Of a stretch of 15,319 bases of DNA, positions 7,717-14,794 are shown one piece after another. The stretch is from Polynucleobacter sp. UBA962 (GTDB lineage: Bacteria; Pseudomonadota; Gammaproteobacteria; Burkholderiales; Burkholderiaceae): positions 3,379 to 18,697 of the forward strand of contig DBCI01000024.1 of assembly GCA_002292975.1 (NCBI GenBank), in the 5' to 3' direction. The notes beneath the pieces were generated by a model, which was not told where the DNA came from, did not search any database, and was given only the letters and a program-made list of their open reading frames with translations. Position numbers and translations under genes: made by a program. Each line of letters begins with the position of its first letter. Position 1 is the stretch's first letter.

Positions 7717-8478
7717 ATGCACTTATTAAAGAATCTGCTCTTCGCCGTTCTAGTTTTCTATCTTCCGGCAGGCATCGCACAAAGCATCCCAACAGTGGCA
7801 GCAGCTTCAGACCTTAAGTTTGCTCTAGAAGAGATCGCCGCGAACTACAAGACTGATAAAGGACGCGATCTGAAAATGGTGTTTGGGTCTTCAGGAGTTC
7901 TTTGGCAACAAATTAAAAACGGAGCGCCGTTTGCAATGTTTCTGTCGGCAGATGAGACATACATCGACGACTTACAGAAGAATGGGATCACCCTTGATGG
8001 GGGGAGTCTCTATGCGATTGGCAGGATTGTTTTAGTGGGGAAAAAAAATAGTCCAATCAAGTTAAGCCCTGATAAGGACGGTTTGATGAAAGCCATTCAG
8101 GTAGCCAAGAAGATTGCGATTGCAAATCCAGACCATGCTCCCTATGGACGGGCTGCTAAAGAGTTTTTAATGAGTATGGGCGTTTGGGAATTAATCGAAC
8201 CCAAATTAGTATTCGGAGAAAATATCTCACAAGCAACGATATTTGCTTTGACAGGCTCAGCAGATTTTGCGATTTCTGCCTTATCCTTAGTGACAGCCCC
8301 CGTGATTAAAGCTCAAGCCACTTATGTGTTGATACCGGATCAGCTGCATAAACCACTAAAGCAAAAAATGGTTCTAATAAAAAACCATGCGGCTAGTGCA
8401 AGAGATTTTTATCAATATCTGCAAGAACCTAAGTCTAAACAAATCATGACACGCTATGGCTTCCTTGTGCCCCCGTAA
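7717..8478 (+). CDS. modA: Molybdate-binding periplasmic protein ModA-like
   Basis: A 253-residue solute-binding protein with a Sec signal peptide (Lys5, hydrophobic about 6-20, likely cleavage near IAQ). Hallmarks of ModA follow: V-A-A-A-S-D-L (about 27-33), F-G-S-S-G (about 56-60), Q-x-x-N-G-A-P-F-A-M-F-L-S-A-D (about 65-79), and later N-P-x-x-A-P-Y-G-R-A (about 138-147). The Ser residues of the first two motifs normally hold the oxyanion. ModA delivers molybdate or tungstate to the ModBC permease. No modB or modC is visible on either side, so this copy is an orphan here; its partner permease must be elsewhere or the protein has another role. A TGAGGGT hairpin follows directly. Confidence 0.9.
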   Translation: MHLLKNLLFAVLVFYLPAGIAQSIPTVAAASDLKFALEEIAANYKTDKGRDLKMVFGSSGVLWQQIKNGAPFAMFLSADETYIDDLQKNGITLDGGSLYAIGRIVLVGKKNSPIKLSPDKDGLMKAIQVAKKIAIANPDHAPYGRAAKEFLMSMGVWELIEPKLVFGENISQATIFALTGSADFAISALSLVTAPVIKAQATYVLIPDQLHKPLKQKMVLIKNHAASARDFYQYLQEPKSKQIMTRYGFLVPP

Positions 8479-8485
8479 AGTAGCG

Positions 8486-8515
8486 ACCCTCAACAAAACC
8501 TGAGGGTGGTTTTGT
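8486..8515 (+). terminator. Terminator-like hairpin after modA with interleaved alternative stem
   Basis: Stem ACCCTCA (8486-8492) pairs perfectly with TGAGGGT (8501-8507), with an 8-base loop, then GGTTTTGT. It begins seven bases after the modA stop. The loop ACAAAACC (8493-8500) is itself a perfect complement of the following GGTTTTGT (8508-8515). Two perfect stems of 7 and 8 bp are therefore interleaved, and only one can readily form at a time. Confidence 0.6.
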
Positions 8516-8549
8516 CCATACCAGCACGAGCAGTTTGAGGGACTATTCA

Positions 8550-8562
8550 GTTAACTATTAAC
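8550..8562. promoter_or_regulatory. Palindrome upstream of htpX
   Basis: GTTAA-CTA-TTAAC is a perfect 5+5 inverted repeat, followed within a few bases by another GTTAA (8565-8569). It lies about 100 bases before htpX, a position fitting an operator. The spacing does not match the tandem GTAAA-N5-GTAAA CpxR box known for E. coli htpX. Its AT-rich content makes chance possible. Confidence 0.28.
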
Positions 8563-8658
8563 GGGTTAATTCCCCTAGAATCAGTCAAGAAATAGAAGTC
8601 AAGCAAAAATCAGGATTTCCTGATAGCGTTACTTTATTCAAGTAAGGAGTTAGGTCTT

Positions 8659-9546
8659 ATGAAACGTATTTTTCTCTTCTTAGTGACCAATATCGCCATT
8701 ATGTTGGTGATCACGATCATTATTAATATTTTTGGCTTGGGACAAGTATTAGACGCGCAGGGCGTCGACCTTGATCTCACTTCATTATTGATGTTATCGG
8801 CCGTCGTGGGTGTCACGGGTTCCTTTATCTCTTTGGCGATGTCAAAATCAATGGCTAAGCACTCAACGGGTGCTTATGTGATTACGCAACCCCAAAACGA
8901 ACAAGAGCAATGGCTGATTAATACAGTATCGCGCCAAGCACAGGCTGCAGGTATTGGCATGCCAGAGGTCGCTATTTATGATTCTCCCGACATCAATGCT
9001 TTTGCCACTGGAATGCTCCGCAATGATTCCTTGGTGGCGGTAAGTACTGGACTATTACGAGGCATGACCCGCGATGAGGCAGAAGCAGTGCTCGCTCACG
9101 AGGTAAGTCACATTGCCAATGGCGACATGGTGACCCTAGCACTTATCCAGGGTGTTGTGAACACCTTCGTATTCTTCTTGTCGAGGGTTGTTGGTCACAT
9201 TATTGATCGAGCAGTGTTCAAGACAGAGCGGGGGCATGGGCCAGCCTATTGGGTCACCACAATCATTGCGCAATTGGTTCTCGGCATCTTAGCCAGTGCC
9301 ATTGTGATGTGGTTTAGTCGTCAACGTGAATACCGTGCGGATGCTGGAGCTGCTTACCTTGAGGGCAAGCAAAAAATGATTAGCGCTCTTGAGCGCCTGC
9401 AAAAATCAGCAAATCAACCTCATCTACCAGAGCAATTAGAGGCTTTTGGTATCTCAGGCGGAATGGCTACGGGCTTAAAGCGCTTGTTTATGAGTCACCC
9501 ACCGTTAAGTGAGCGGATTGAGGCATTACGTACTATGTCTCACTAG
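8659..9546 (+). CDS. htpX: Membrane zinc metalloprotease HtpX
   Basis: A 295-residue M48B protease. Two N-terminal transmembrane helices (about 5-25 and 40-60) are followed by the zinc site H-E-V-S-H at 147-151 ([12 protein letters not shown]) and third ligand Glu224 in [10 protein letters not shown]. Two further hydrophobic segments (about 160-177 and 198-215) lie between them, as in E. coli HtpX (293 aa). HtpX degrades misfolded inner-membrane proteins together with FtsH, with its active site facing the cytoplasm. AAGGAG lies nine bases before the ATG. The 3' end overlaps by 14 bases a small gene on the other strand. Confidence 0.96.
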   Translation: MKRIFLFLVTNIAIMLVITIIINIFGLGQVLDAQGVDLDLTSLLMLSAVVGVTGSFISLAMSKSMAKHSTGAYVITQPQNEQEQWLINTVSRQAQAAGIGMPEVAIYDSPDINAFATGMLRNDSLVAVSTGLLRGMTRDEAEAVLAHEVSHIANGDMVTLALIQGVVNTFVFFLSRVVGHIIDRAVFKTERGHGPAYWVTTIIAQLVLGILASAIVMWFSRQREYRADAGAAYLEGKQKMISALERLQKSANQPHLPEQLEAFGISGGMATGLKRLFMSHPPLSERIEALRTMSH

Positions 9547-9730
9547 GGACTGCGGTTAGCATTGGTCGCCTGCTAATCTCGCGCCGTATCTTGTCTTTCT
9601 GTTTTGGCTTATTGCTTGCCTCAAGCAGTTTGTTTAGTTGCTCAACATTGAGGGGCCCTAAGCGGGGCTTACCAGTTTTGGTAAGCATGGGATCGTTTTT
9701 TCTATTGCGTTGATTTTGACCTGCAGCCAT
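9533..9730 (-). CDS. Small basic protein, unknown
   Basis: A 65-residue, strongly basic protein with no membrane segment. It has an N-terminal [12 protein letters not shown], a T-G-K-P-R-L-G-P-L motif and a K/R-rich C-terminal half ([15 protein letters not shown]). Similar short basic proteins with T-G-K-P-R-L-G-P-L are, to my memory, common in Burkholderiales, but none has an assigned function; the charge suggests contact with nucleic acid. AAGG sits seven bases before the ATG. The last 14 bases overlap convergently with the end of htpX. Confidence 0.65.
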   Translation of the reverse strand: MAAGQNQRNRKNDPMLTKTGKPRLGPLNVEQLNKLLEASNKPKQKDKIRREISRRPMLTAVPSET

Positions 9731-9850
9731 GATGTGCCTTAAGCGAGTTTGAATGAATCAACCAATTTTGGACTGGTTCAGACCCCATCGTTGGGCACAG
9801 AATAGTGATTTCCATCAGGTTACCACCGAATGAAGCGCTTTACCGGCAAA

Positions 9851-10390
9851 CTAGCGATAAGGCGTTATTTTGTCCGCATTCAATATATATGTACTAGTAC
9901 CTGCATCTGAGTTGGTTTTCCCCTCAAGCAGTGTGCCGTTGACCCAGATAGCATCCATGGTTCTGACCTTAGATCCCTTGGGGGGTTTAACCAAAATAAT
10001 TTGATTAGCAGGTGGCGGAGGGGAGTGCACACAAGCGCCAAAATACGGAACTAGTAAAAACTCACTACTTTGCATGCGTTCAGCATCTAAGGGAACAGCA
10101 TAACCGGGGATACGGATTTGTTTACCCAGATAGGTTTTGGTGGGGGGTGCGGCATCCCATACTTTCTTTAACTTTGCATAGGCCTCATCTGCACGAGGAT
10201 CGCCGTCCATTAGGCTGCCATAGCGACGCATTCTGGTTAATTCTAGTATTACCTTCTTCTTCCATCCCTCGGGCATCAGATCATCCCATTCAATCTCCTT
10301 GTATTCATTGGCAAGCAAGGGAAGCGCCAAAGCGCCCAAGGAGCTAGCAAGCAATAACTGAACGGAGCGATATAAAAAAGTGCGTCTCAT
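9851..10390 (-). CDS. Exported DUF3299 protein, last gene of the zinc operon
   Basis: A 179-residue protein with an exported N-terminus: Met-R-R-T-F-L-Y-R-S, a hydrophobic run to about 26 and a likely cleavage after LLAN. The RRxFL start resembles a Tat signal. The body has the DUF3299 core P-G-Y-A-V-P-L (about 95-101) and L-V-P-Y-F-G-A-C-V-H-S-P-P-P-P-A-N-Q (about 113-130), where Cys and His could bind metal. Its start codon overlaps the permease stop in TAATG, implying translational coupling. Its conserved place after a MacB-like ABC transporter suggests a periplasmic accessory factor, perhaps metal-binding, but the biochemical role is unknown. Confidence 0.87.
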   Translation of the reverse strand: MRRTFLYRSVQLLLASSLGALALPLLANEYKEIEWDDLMPEGWKKKVILELTRMRRYGSLMDGDPRADEAYAKLKKVWDAAPPTKTYLGKQIRIPGYAVPLDAERMQSSEFLLVPYFGACVHSPPPPANQIILVKPPKGSKVRTMDAIWVNGTLLEGKTNSDAGTSTYILNADKITPYR

Positions 10391-11619
10391 TAGGATGGAG
10401 GATTTAAGCCTTCACTAAGTGCCATTCTATAGGCCTTCATAGCGGGAATCGAGGCGGATATTAGAACTACTAATACAAGATACAGCAAAGCGAGTCCATC
10501 ATTCATACTCGGTAAGCTGGGTTCGCTAACTACCCCCCATTCTTTTCTGAGATAGTCATTAGCGGTCAATATGATTAACTGCAATAAAGTCCAACCTAGC
10601 AAAATACCAACTACACAAACCATCAATGCCTCTGTGAGAATGAGACTGAGTAGTTGATAGGGCTTGGCACCCACCGCCCGAAATATCGCTAACTCCCGCC
10701 TGCGACTTTCAAGAGAAACCAAGAGGGTGGCAGTAATGCCGAGGATGGTGGTGATCAATACACCGAGTGCAATCAGTAAAAGTGCATTCTCCGCAATCTC
10801 CATGCTAGACCACAGCTCATCTAGGGCAACACCTGGCATCACCGCCATTAGACTATTGGGGAGGCTATCAATCTGCCGGCGAACTGAGAAAACACTGCCT
10901 CGATCTTTTAGACCAATAAAAAATGCGCTGGCTTGAGAGTCTGGATTGAGACGGGCAAATTGCAGGCCACCATCCGCAATATCGTGCAAAGCATCAAAGG
11001 CATTGGTTGAAATAAAGACAGCGTTATCAATCGGGGTGCCATTAGCCTCCAAAATACCAATGATCCGAAATGGCGAGTTGCTGTGATCTTGCTTAGGGCC
11101 ACTTCCGGAACCATGACTAATCGCAATTTGCTCGCCGATACGATGCTGCGTGTTTTTGGCAACGGTATGACCTAGCACCACATCAAATAAGTGTGGATCA
11201 CTCAGAGCATAACCTTGCGCAAGTTGCAAGTGACGGCCTTGAGCCTTGACTCGCTTAAAGAAGTCGATGCTGGTTCCCACCACAGGGTAATTCCGATAGG
11301 AATCACCAAGCTGTACTGGTACCACCCAAGCAACTTGTCTAAAATCTACCAGAGTTTTCTCAAGCAATGCCGGAATTGTATTGCTAGCTCGCCCAATATG
11401 AAAGACGCTATACAAAATGAGTTCTGTCGGACTGCCTTTGGCACCCACTACCAAGTCGACACCGCTAATGGCATTTGAGAAGCTCGTTTTAGTATCGTCG
11501 CGGATCTTAAATACCCCGAGCAAGATGGCCACTGAAATAGCCGTTGAGAGCACCATGATCAGGAGGGCGCCGCGTCGTGCTAAGGCGCTTTGGATTGCAA
11601 TCCGAAGCCAGATCAACAT
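10390..11619 (-). CDS. FtsX/MacB-type ABC transporter permease
   Basis: About 409 residues with the FtsX/MacB layout: one N-terminal transmembrane helix (about 16-36), a large periplasmic domain (about 40-265) and three C-terminal helices. The conserved linker S-R-R-R-E-L-A-I-F-R-A-V-G-A after the second helix is the coupling segment of this class. Such permeases drive mechanical work on periplasmic or membrane partners (LolCE, MacB, FtsX) rather than classic import. The longest frame starts at GTG 11631, but ATG 11619 gives a shorter overlap with the ATPase stop and is preferred. It belongs with the adjacent ATPase; one permease gene implies a homodimer. Confidence 0.9.
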   Translation of the reverse strand: MLIWLRIAIQSALARRGALLIMVLSTAISVAILLGVFKIRDDTKTSFSNAISGVDLVVGAKGSPTELILYSVFHIGRASNTIPALLEKTLVDFRQVAWVVPVQLGDSYRNYPVVGTSIDFFKRVKAQGRHLQLAQGYALSDPHLFDVVLGHTVAKNTQHRIGEQIAISHGSGSGPKQDHSNSPFRIIGILEANGTPIDNAVFISTNAFDALHDIADGGLQFARLNPDSQASAFFIGLKDRGSVFSVRRQIDSLPNSLMAVMPGVALDELWSSMEIAENALLLIALGVLITTILGITATLLVSLESRRRELAIFRAVGAKPYQLLSLILTEALMVCVVGILLGWTLLQLIILTANDYLRKEWGVVSEPSLPSMNDGLALLYLVLVVLISASIPAMKAYRMALSEGLNPPS

Positions 11620-12317
11620 TCTGTTACCCACTGGTTAACAGCTAAGGTGTGATCAAATCGGGGGCTCAGACGTTCATCGTGGCTAACCATCATGAGTGCG
11701 GTATTCTGCTCATCGGCAAGCCCTAAGAACAGATCCATTAACTGGCTTTGATTGTTCCAGTCTAAGGAGGAGGTGGGCTCATCGGCAATCACAATTGAAG
11801 GCTTGCCGATAAAAGCCCGGGCTGCTGCCACGCGTTGTTGTTGCCCAATCGACAGTTGGTGCGCCGCTTGTTGTAATAAAGACTGTGACAGACCTAAGCG
11901 ATCAACAAGGTATTGCAAGGCATGAGTCACAGAGCCATGCTGAGCGACTGCTGCGTGCAGCCGCTTTGGATATAAATAGGTGGGCAGTAATATGTTGTCG
12001 GTGACGCTTAAATAGGGAATAAGGTTGAACTGCTGAAAGATAAAGCCCATTTCTTCCCCCCGCAGTTGATCCTTGGCAGTGTTACTGAGCTCGGAAAGTA
12101 AGCGACCATGAATCCAGATCTTGCCTTCCTGCACTGGGATTACCCCCGCCAATATATTGAGTAGGGTACTTTTGCCACAACCACTAGGGCCTGAGATAAA
12201 CAGACTCTCTCCCGCATCCAGTGCTAGGGAGAGGTCTTTAATCAGCGGGCTTTGACCAGGCCAACTAAATTCTAGGTGGCTGATCTTGACCGCTAAGGTA
12301 TTGATTGTTGGATTCAA
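11613..12317 (-). CDS. ABC transporter ATPase, LolD/MacB-like
   Basis: A 234-residue nucleotide-binding subunit with all motifs: Walker A G-P-S-G-C-G-K-S-T (43-51), Q-loop in FIFQQFNLIP, signature L-S-I-G-Q-Q-Q-R-V, Walker B I-V-I-A-D-E-P-T-S-S-L-D and H-loop V-S-H-D-E. The F-Q-Q-F-N-L-I-P run and length match the LolD/MacB/FtsE group. It powers the downstream FtsX-type permease. The start is TTG directly abutting the TAA of the upstream DUF2796 gene (TAATTG), with no recognisable binding site, so translation is probably coupled. The stop overlaps the start of the permease. Confidence 0.93.
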   Translation of the reverse strand: MNPTINTLAVKISHLEFSWPGQSPLIKDLSLALDAGESLFISGPSGCGKSTLLNILAGVIPVQEGKIWIHGRLLSELSNTAKDQLRGEEMGFIFQQFNLIPYLSVTDNILLPTYLYPKRLHAAVAQHGSVTHALQYLVDRLGLSQSLLQQAAHQLSIGQQQRVAAARAFIGKPSIVIADEPTSSLDWNNQSQLMDLFLGLADEQNTALMMVSHDERLSPRFDHTLAVNQWVTEC

Positions 12318-12854
12318 TTAAAACGAGATTAGGTTGGATTGGGGTTTCGCGGTACTTGATTTTTGTCCTGACGGACCGACTGACTCGACCTTAATTTCTT
12401 TAATGCGCTTGAACTCAGCAAACAGAGCAATAGTCATTTGTTTAATCACGGCAGGCTTAGAGCAATTGAAATCAAATTGGTAATCCAGATCAGCATGTTT
12501 ACCATTGGCATCGCGCACAATTCTATTTTCAATCATCTTAGGATTACATTCAGCCTCTTTATTCACAATAAATAAGCTAGCAGGCTTTAGTAATTTTTGA
12601 TTCAGAGTATTGATGGCATTTTGCTCAGCCTCTGACTTGGGAATGCGTTCGAACCCGACTAGTGCCTCTAAGGGCATTTTGAGCTTACCGATTGCGCCAT
12701 TCTTATCGATGGTGATCTCTAGCTTACCCTTGCCATGTTCATGAGTATGTTTTGACTGCGCATACGCTTGACTACTACCAATTATGCATAGAAGTAGTAA
12801 GTGGAACAGAATGTTCTTAGTGGTTCTTAAGAAATTATTTTGCATGATCGACAT
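12318..12854 (-). CDS. DUF2796 / ZrgA-like periplasmic zinc-associated protein
   Basis: A 178-residue secreted protein with a Sec signal peptide (hydrophobic about 15-28, cleavage probably after AYA, residue 32). The mature N-terminus starts with a histidine cluster (His36, His38, His40) and then G-K-G-K-L-E-I-T-I, matching DUF2796, the family of the zinc-regulated ZrgA protein of Vibrio and Shewanella. Related proteins often carry a long His-rich loop in the middle; none is seen here, only an isolated H-A-D near 120. The likely role is capture or delivery of zinc for the ABC system that follows. It overlaps the regulator gene by 28 bases; the ATG three codons later is also possible. Confidence 0.85.
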   Translation of the reverse strand: MSIMQNNFLRTTKNILFHLLLLCIIGSSQAYAQSKHTHEHGKGKLEITIDKNGAIGKLKMPLEALVGFERIPKSEAEQNAINTLNQKLLKPASLFIVNKEAECNPKMIENRIVRDANGKHADLDYQFDFNCSKPAVIKQMTIALFAEFKRIKEIKVESVGPSGQKSSTAKPQSNLISF

Positions 12855-13276
12855 GTTCCTTGTACGTTAAAAGAAATTGCAAATTCACCACTCGCCTGAC
12901 TCTTTAATTGGTGGCTAACCTGATCTAGGAGAATTGGCAGAGGAGAGCTACGGGGAAGCTGGAAGTGTTGGTGGCAGGAGTCGCATTCAAAGAATTCATG
13001 ATGATCACCCTGGGGGTAGCGGTAACGTGAGACCCGATCAGACCCAAGCATCCTTTCAATTAGACTAGTCTGTGTAAATCGATCCAAGACCCGATACAGA
13101 GTAACGGCATCTATCGAACTCGATTGGTTTAAGCGCTCTAATAGCTCGTCATGGGATAGTGGCTTCTTTATCTGCTGCAAGGTTTTAAGAACCAAGACCG
13201 CAGCCTTTGTTGCTCGCAAGCCTTTTTCCCGGATTTGCGATTCCCAATCTATTTTAGGTTTCATTATTTTTGCCAT
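12827..13276 (-). CDS. zur: Fur-family metalloregulator, probably Zur
   Basis: A 149-residue Fur-family repressor. The winged-helix DNA-binding part (about 12-85) has the recognition helix D-A-V-T-L-Y-R-V-L-D-R-F at 56-67, and the dimerisation part has H92-H93-E-F-F-E-C98-x-x-C101 plus C142-x-x-C145, the four-cysteine structural zinc site. The gene heads an operon with a zinc-related DUF2796 protein, so zinc sensing (Zur) is more likely than iron or peroxide sensing; this is inferred from context, not sequence alone. A palindrome just upstream (13286-13308) suggests autoregulation. ATG 13276 has only GGGGA directly adjacent, and ATG 13264 is an alternative. Note that the regulator is in the operon it would control. 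Confidence 0.83.
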   Translation of the reverse strand: MAKIMKPKIDWESQIREKGLRATKAAVLVLKTLQQIKKPLSHDELLERLNQSSSIDAVTLYRVLDRFTQTSLIERMLGSDRVSRYRYPQGDHHEFFECDSCHQHFQLPRSSPLPILLDQVSHQLKSQASGEFAISFNVQGTCRSCKIIS

Positions 13277-13285
13277 TCCCCAATA

Positions 13286-13308
13286 TTAATGCAATTTACT
13301 TGCAATAA
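13286..13308. promoter_or_regulatory. Candidate Zur operator upstream of zur
   Basis: The 23-bp imperfect palindrome TTAATGCAA-TTTAC-TTGCAATAA has TGCAA/TTGCA arms around a 5-base centre and matching TTA/TAA outer ends; 9 of 11 base pairs are symmetric. It lies 10-32 bases before the zur start and overlaps a TAATAT (-10-like) sequence on the minus strand. Size and position fit a Fur-family box, but the sequence is not identical to Zur boxes I know from gammaproteobacteria. Confidence 0.5.
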
Positions 13309-13506
13309 AAATTTACCCATTAGAGACCTATCCAGCCCAGCTCTCCCTGGCAAAGTAGCCCAACAACGGGGATAATTCGGTGGGGCTAGACGGATTCAAT
13401 TGCCCAAAAGGTCCAGCGGTATTAGTGCCCAGCAAAGGTGTGAATTAGACCTTAGTATTAACCCTATATCCAAACGTGTAAACCTTCTATCAATAAGGCA
13501 CCAAAG

Positions 13507-14109
13507 ATGCACTACGCACCGTTAAATTTATCCGACAAGATTGCCCTGTTTTTTACTAAAAGTATGCGTTTTTTTGCAGATACCTTTTTCAAGAAAAGGT
13601 ATGGTCATCGAGCGGTTGTTCTTGAAACAGTCGCTGGTGTGCCTGGTATGGTTGCTGGTATGTGGAACCATTTAATTAGCCTGCGCAAAATGCAAGTAGG
13701 CTATGGCCCAAAAATTAGGACTTTATTGGCCGAAGCTGAAAACGAACGAATGCATTTAATGACCTTTATTGCGATTGCCCAGCCCAATGCCTTTGAGCGC
13801 ATGCTAGTTCTTATTGCTCAAGCAATATTTTGGAACTTTTTCTTCTTGATTTATGTGTTTTTTCCCAGAACGGCCCACAGAATCGTCGGATACTTTGAGG
13901 AAGAGGCTGTTTATTCCTATACTGAGTACCTCAAAGAAATCGATGAGGGTCGCACCCCTAATATTCCAGCTCCAAAAATCGCGATTGATTATTGGAATCT
14001 TTCTCCAAATGCAACTCTTCGTGATGTAGTCATTGCTGTCCGTGCTGATGAGGCCAAGCACCGCGATGTAAATCATGAATACGCCTGTGAGTACGATCGA
14101 TCGATCTAA
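13507..14109 (+). CDS. aox: Alternative oxidase (cyanide-insensitive ubiquinol oxidase)
   Basis: A 200-residue di-iron membrane-bound oxidase. All six ligands are visible: Glu40 (L-E-T-V-A-G-V-P), Glu80 and His83 (E-N-E-R-M-H), Glu131 (F-E-E-E-A-V), Glu182 and His185 (D-E-A-K-H). The essential tyrosine Tyr138 (S-Y-T) sits seven residues after Glu131, as in the trypanosome enzyme. It oxidises ubiquinol with reduction of O2 to water without proton pumping, as an interfacial inner-membrane protein. The plant regulatory N-terminal cysteine region is absent, as in bacterial and protist forms. AAGG lies eight bases before the ATG. It is divergent from the zinc operon, with about 230 bases between; no terminator is seen after it. 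Confidence 0.95.
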   Translation: MHYAPLNLSDKIALFFTKSMRFFADTFFKKRYGHRAVVLETVAGVPGMVAGMWNHLISLRKMQVGYGPKIRTLLAEAENERMHLMTFIAIAQPNAFERMLVLIAQAIFWNFFFLIYVFFPRTAHRIVGYFEEEAVYSYTEYLKEIDEGRTPNIPAPKIAIDYWNLSPNATLRDVVIAVRADEAKHRDVNHEYACEYDRSI

Positions 14110-14171
14110 ATGAACGAGGGGAGAGAAGGCCCATAGTCGCTAACTGAATAACCCTACTTCTCAAATGTAAG

Positions 14172-14185
14172 ATAGTTTCTACTAT
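14172..14185. promoter_or_regulatory. Short inverted repeat and -10-like box before DUF2076 gene
   Basis: ATAGT-TTCT-ACTAT forms a 5-bp inverted repeat and overlaps TATGAT (14183-14188), which resembles a -10 box about 28 bases before the ATG at 14216. No good -35 is seen at standard spacing. Could be a promoter with an overlapping operator. Confidence 0.3.
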
Positions 14186-14215
14186 GATCATTTAAGACAA
14201 TTCCAAGGAGACTTT

Positions 14216-14794
14216 ATGACCCCACATGAAAAAGAATTACTGCAAAAGTTCTTAAATGAGCTAAATAACACGTCTGTGCAACAAAAAGACTCAGATGCTT
14301 ACACGCTCATTACAGAGTCTGCTAAAAAACAGCCCGATGCGCTGTATTTATTGGTGCAACGCTCGATGGGTTTAGAAATGGCCCTACAGGTTGCTCAAAA
14401 GCAAATGGCTGAGTTGCAATCAAACAGTTCCGCCGCAAAACCTGCATCCAGTTTCTTGAGCGATAACAATGCTTGGGGCCGACAGGCAGTTCCTGCAGGA
14501 GCTCAGGCAAGAACCGGTGCGCAACCAAGCGCTTGGGGCTCTGGAATGTTGGGTGCAATTGCAACAACAGCGATCGGCGTCGTAGCGGGGTCTATGCTAT
14601 ATCAGGGCATACAAAGCATGATGGGGCAACAAAAGCCTGAAGCTGCTCCAGGTCCTCTAGGACAAGCAGATACACCGCATGATATGCAGCAGCTTGGCGG
14701 TCAAACTGCCCCAGATCATATGCAAGTTGCATCCAATGATTTTAGCGATGACCTTGATCTTGGTGGTGGCTTTGACGATGGTGGTTTTGCATAA
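14216..14794 (+). CDS. DUF2076 family protein
   Basis: A 192-residue protein. The N-terminal part (about 1-68) is helical and polar with E-x-x-L-L-Q-K-F-L and D-A-Y-T-L-I; L-Q-V-A-Q-K-Q-M near 58-65 is characteristic of DUF2076. A Ser/Ala/Gln-rich linker leads to a glycine-zipper-like hydrophobic segment (about 111-135, GMLGAIATTAIGVVAGSMLY) that could insert in a membrane or drive oligomerisation. The C-terminus is acidic and glycine-rich, ending F-D-D-G-G-F-A. Some relatives are described as periplasmic, but I see no N-terminal signal peptide. AAGGAG lies six bases before the ATG. Its last bases overlap the start of the following methyltransferase gene. Confidence 0.88.
   Translation: MTPHEKELLQKFLNELNNTSVQQKDSDAYTLITESAKKQPDALYLLVQRSMGLEMALQVAQKQMAELQSNSSAAKPASSFLSDNNAWGRQAVPAGAQARTGAQPSAWGSGMLGAIATTAIGVVAGSMLYQGIQSMMGQQKPEAAPGPLGQADTPHDMQQLGGQTAPDHMQVASNDFSDDLDLGGGFDDGGFA

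Noticed and set aside
8550..8569. CpxR box upstream of htpX
   Set aside because: The GTTAA elements are not in the tandem GTAAA-N5-GTAAA arrangement with ten-base spacing.
10908..11162. Open frame inside the permease gene
   Set aside because: Entirely inside the FtsX-type permease in another frame, with no recognisable protein pattern.
13507..14109. Coq7-type or ferritin-like di-iron hydroxylase as an alternative call
   Set aside because: The L-E-T-V-A-G-V-P, E-N-E-R-M-H and F-E-E-E-A-V-x-S-Y-T motifs are specific to alternative oxidase.
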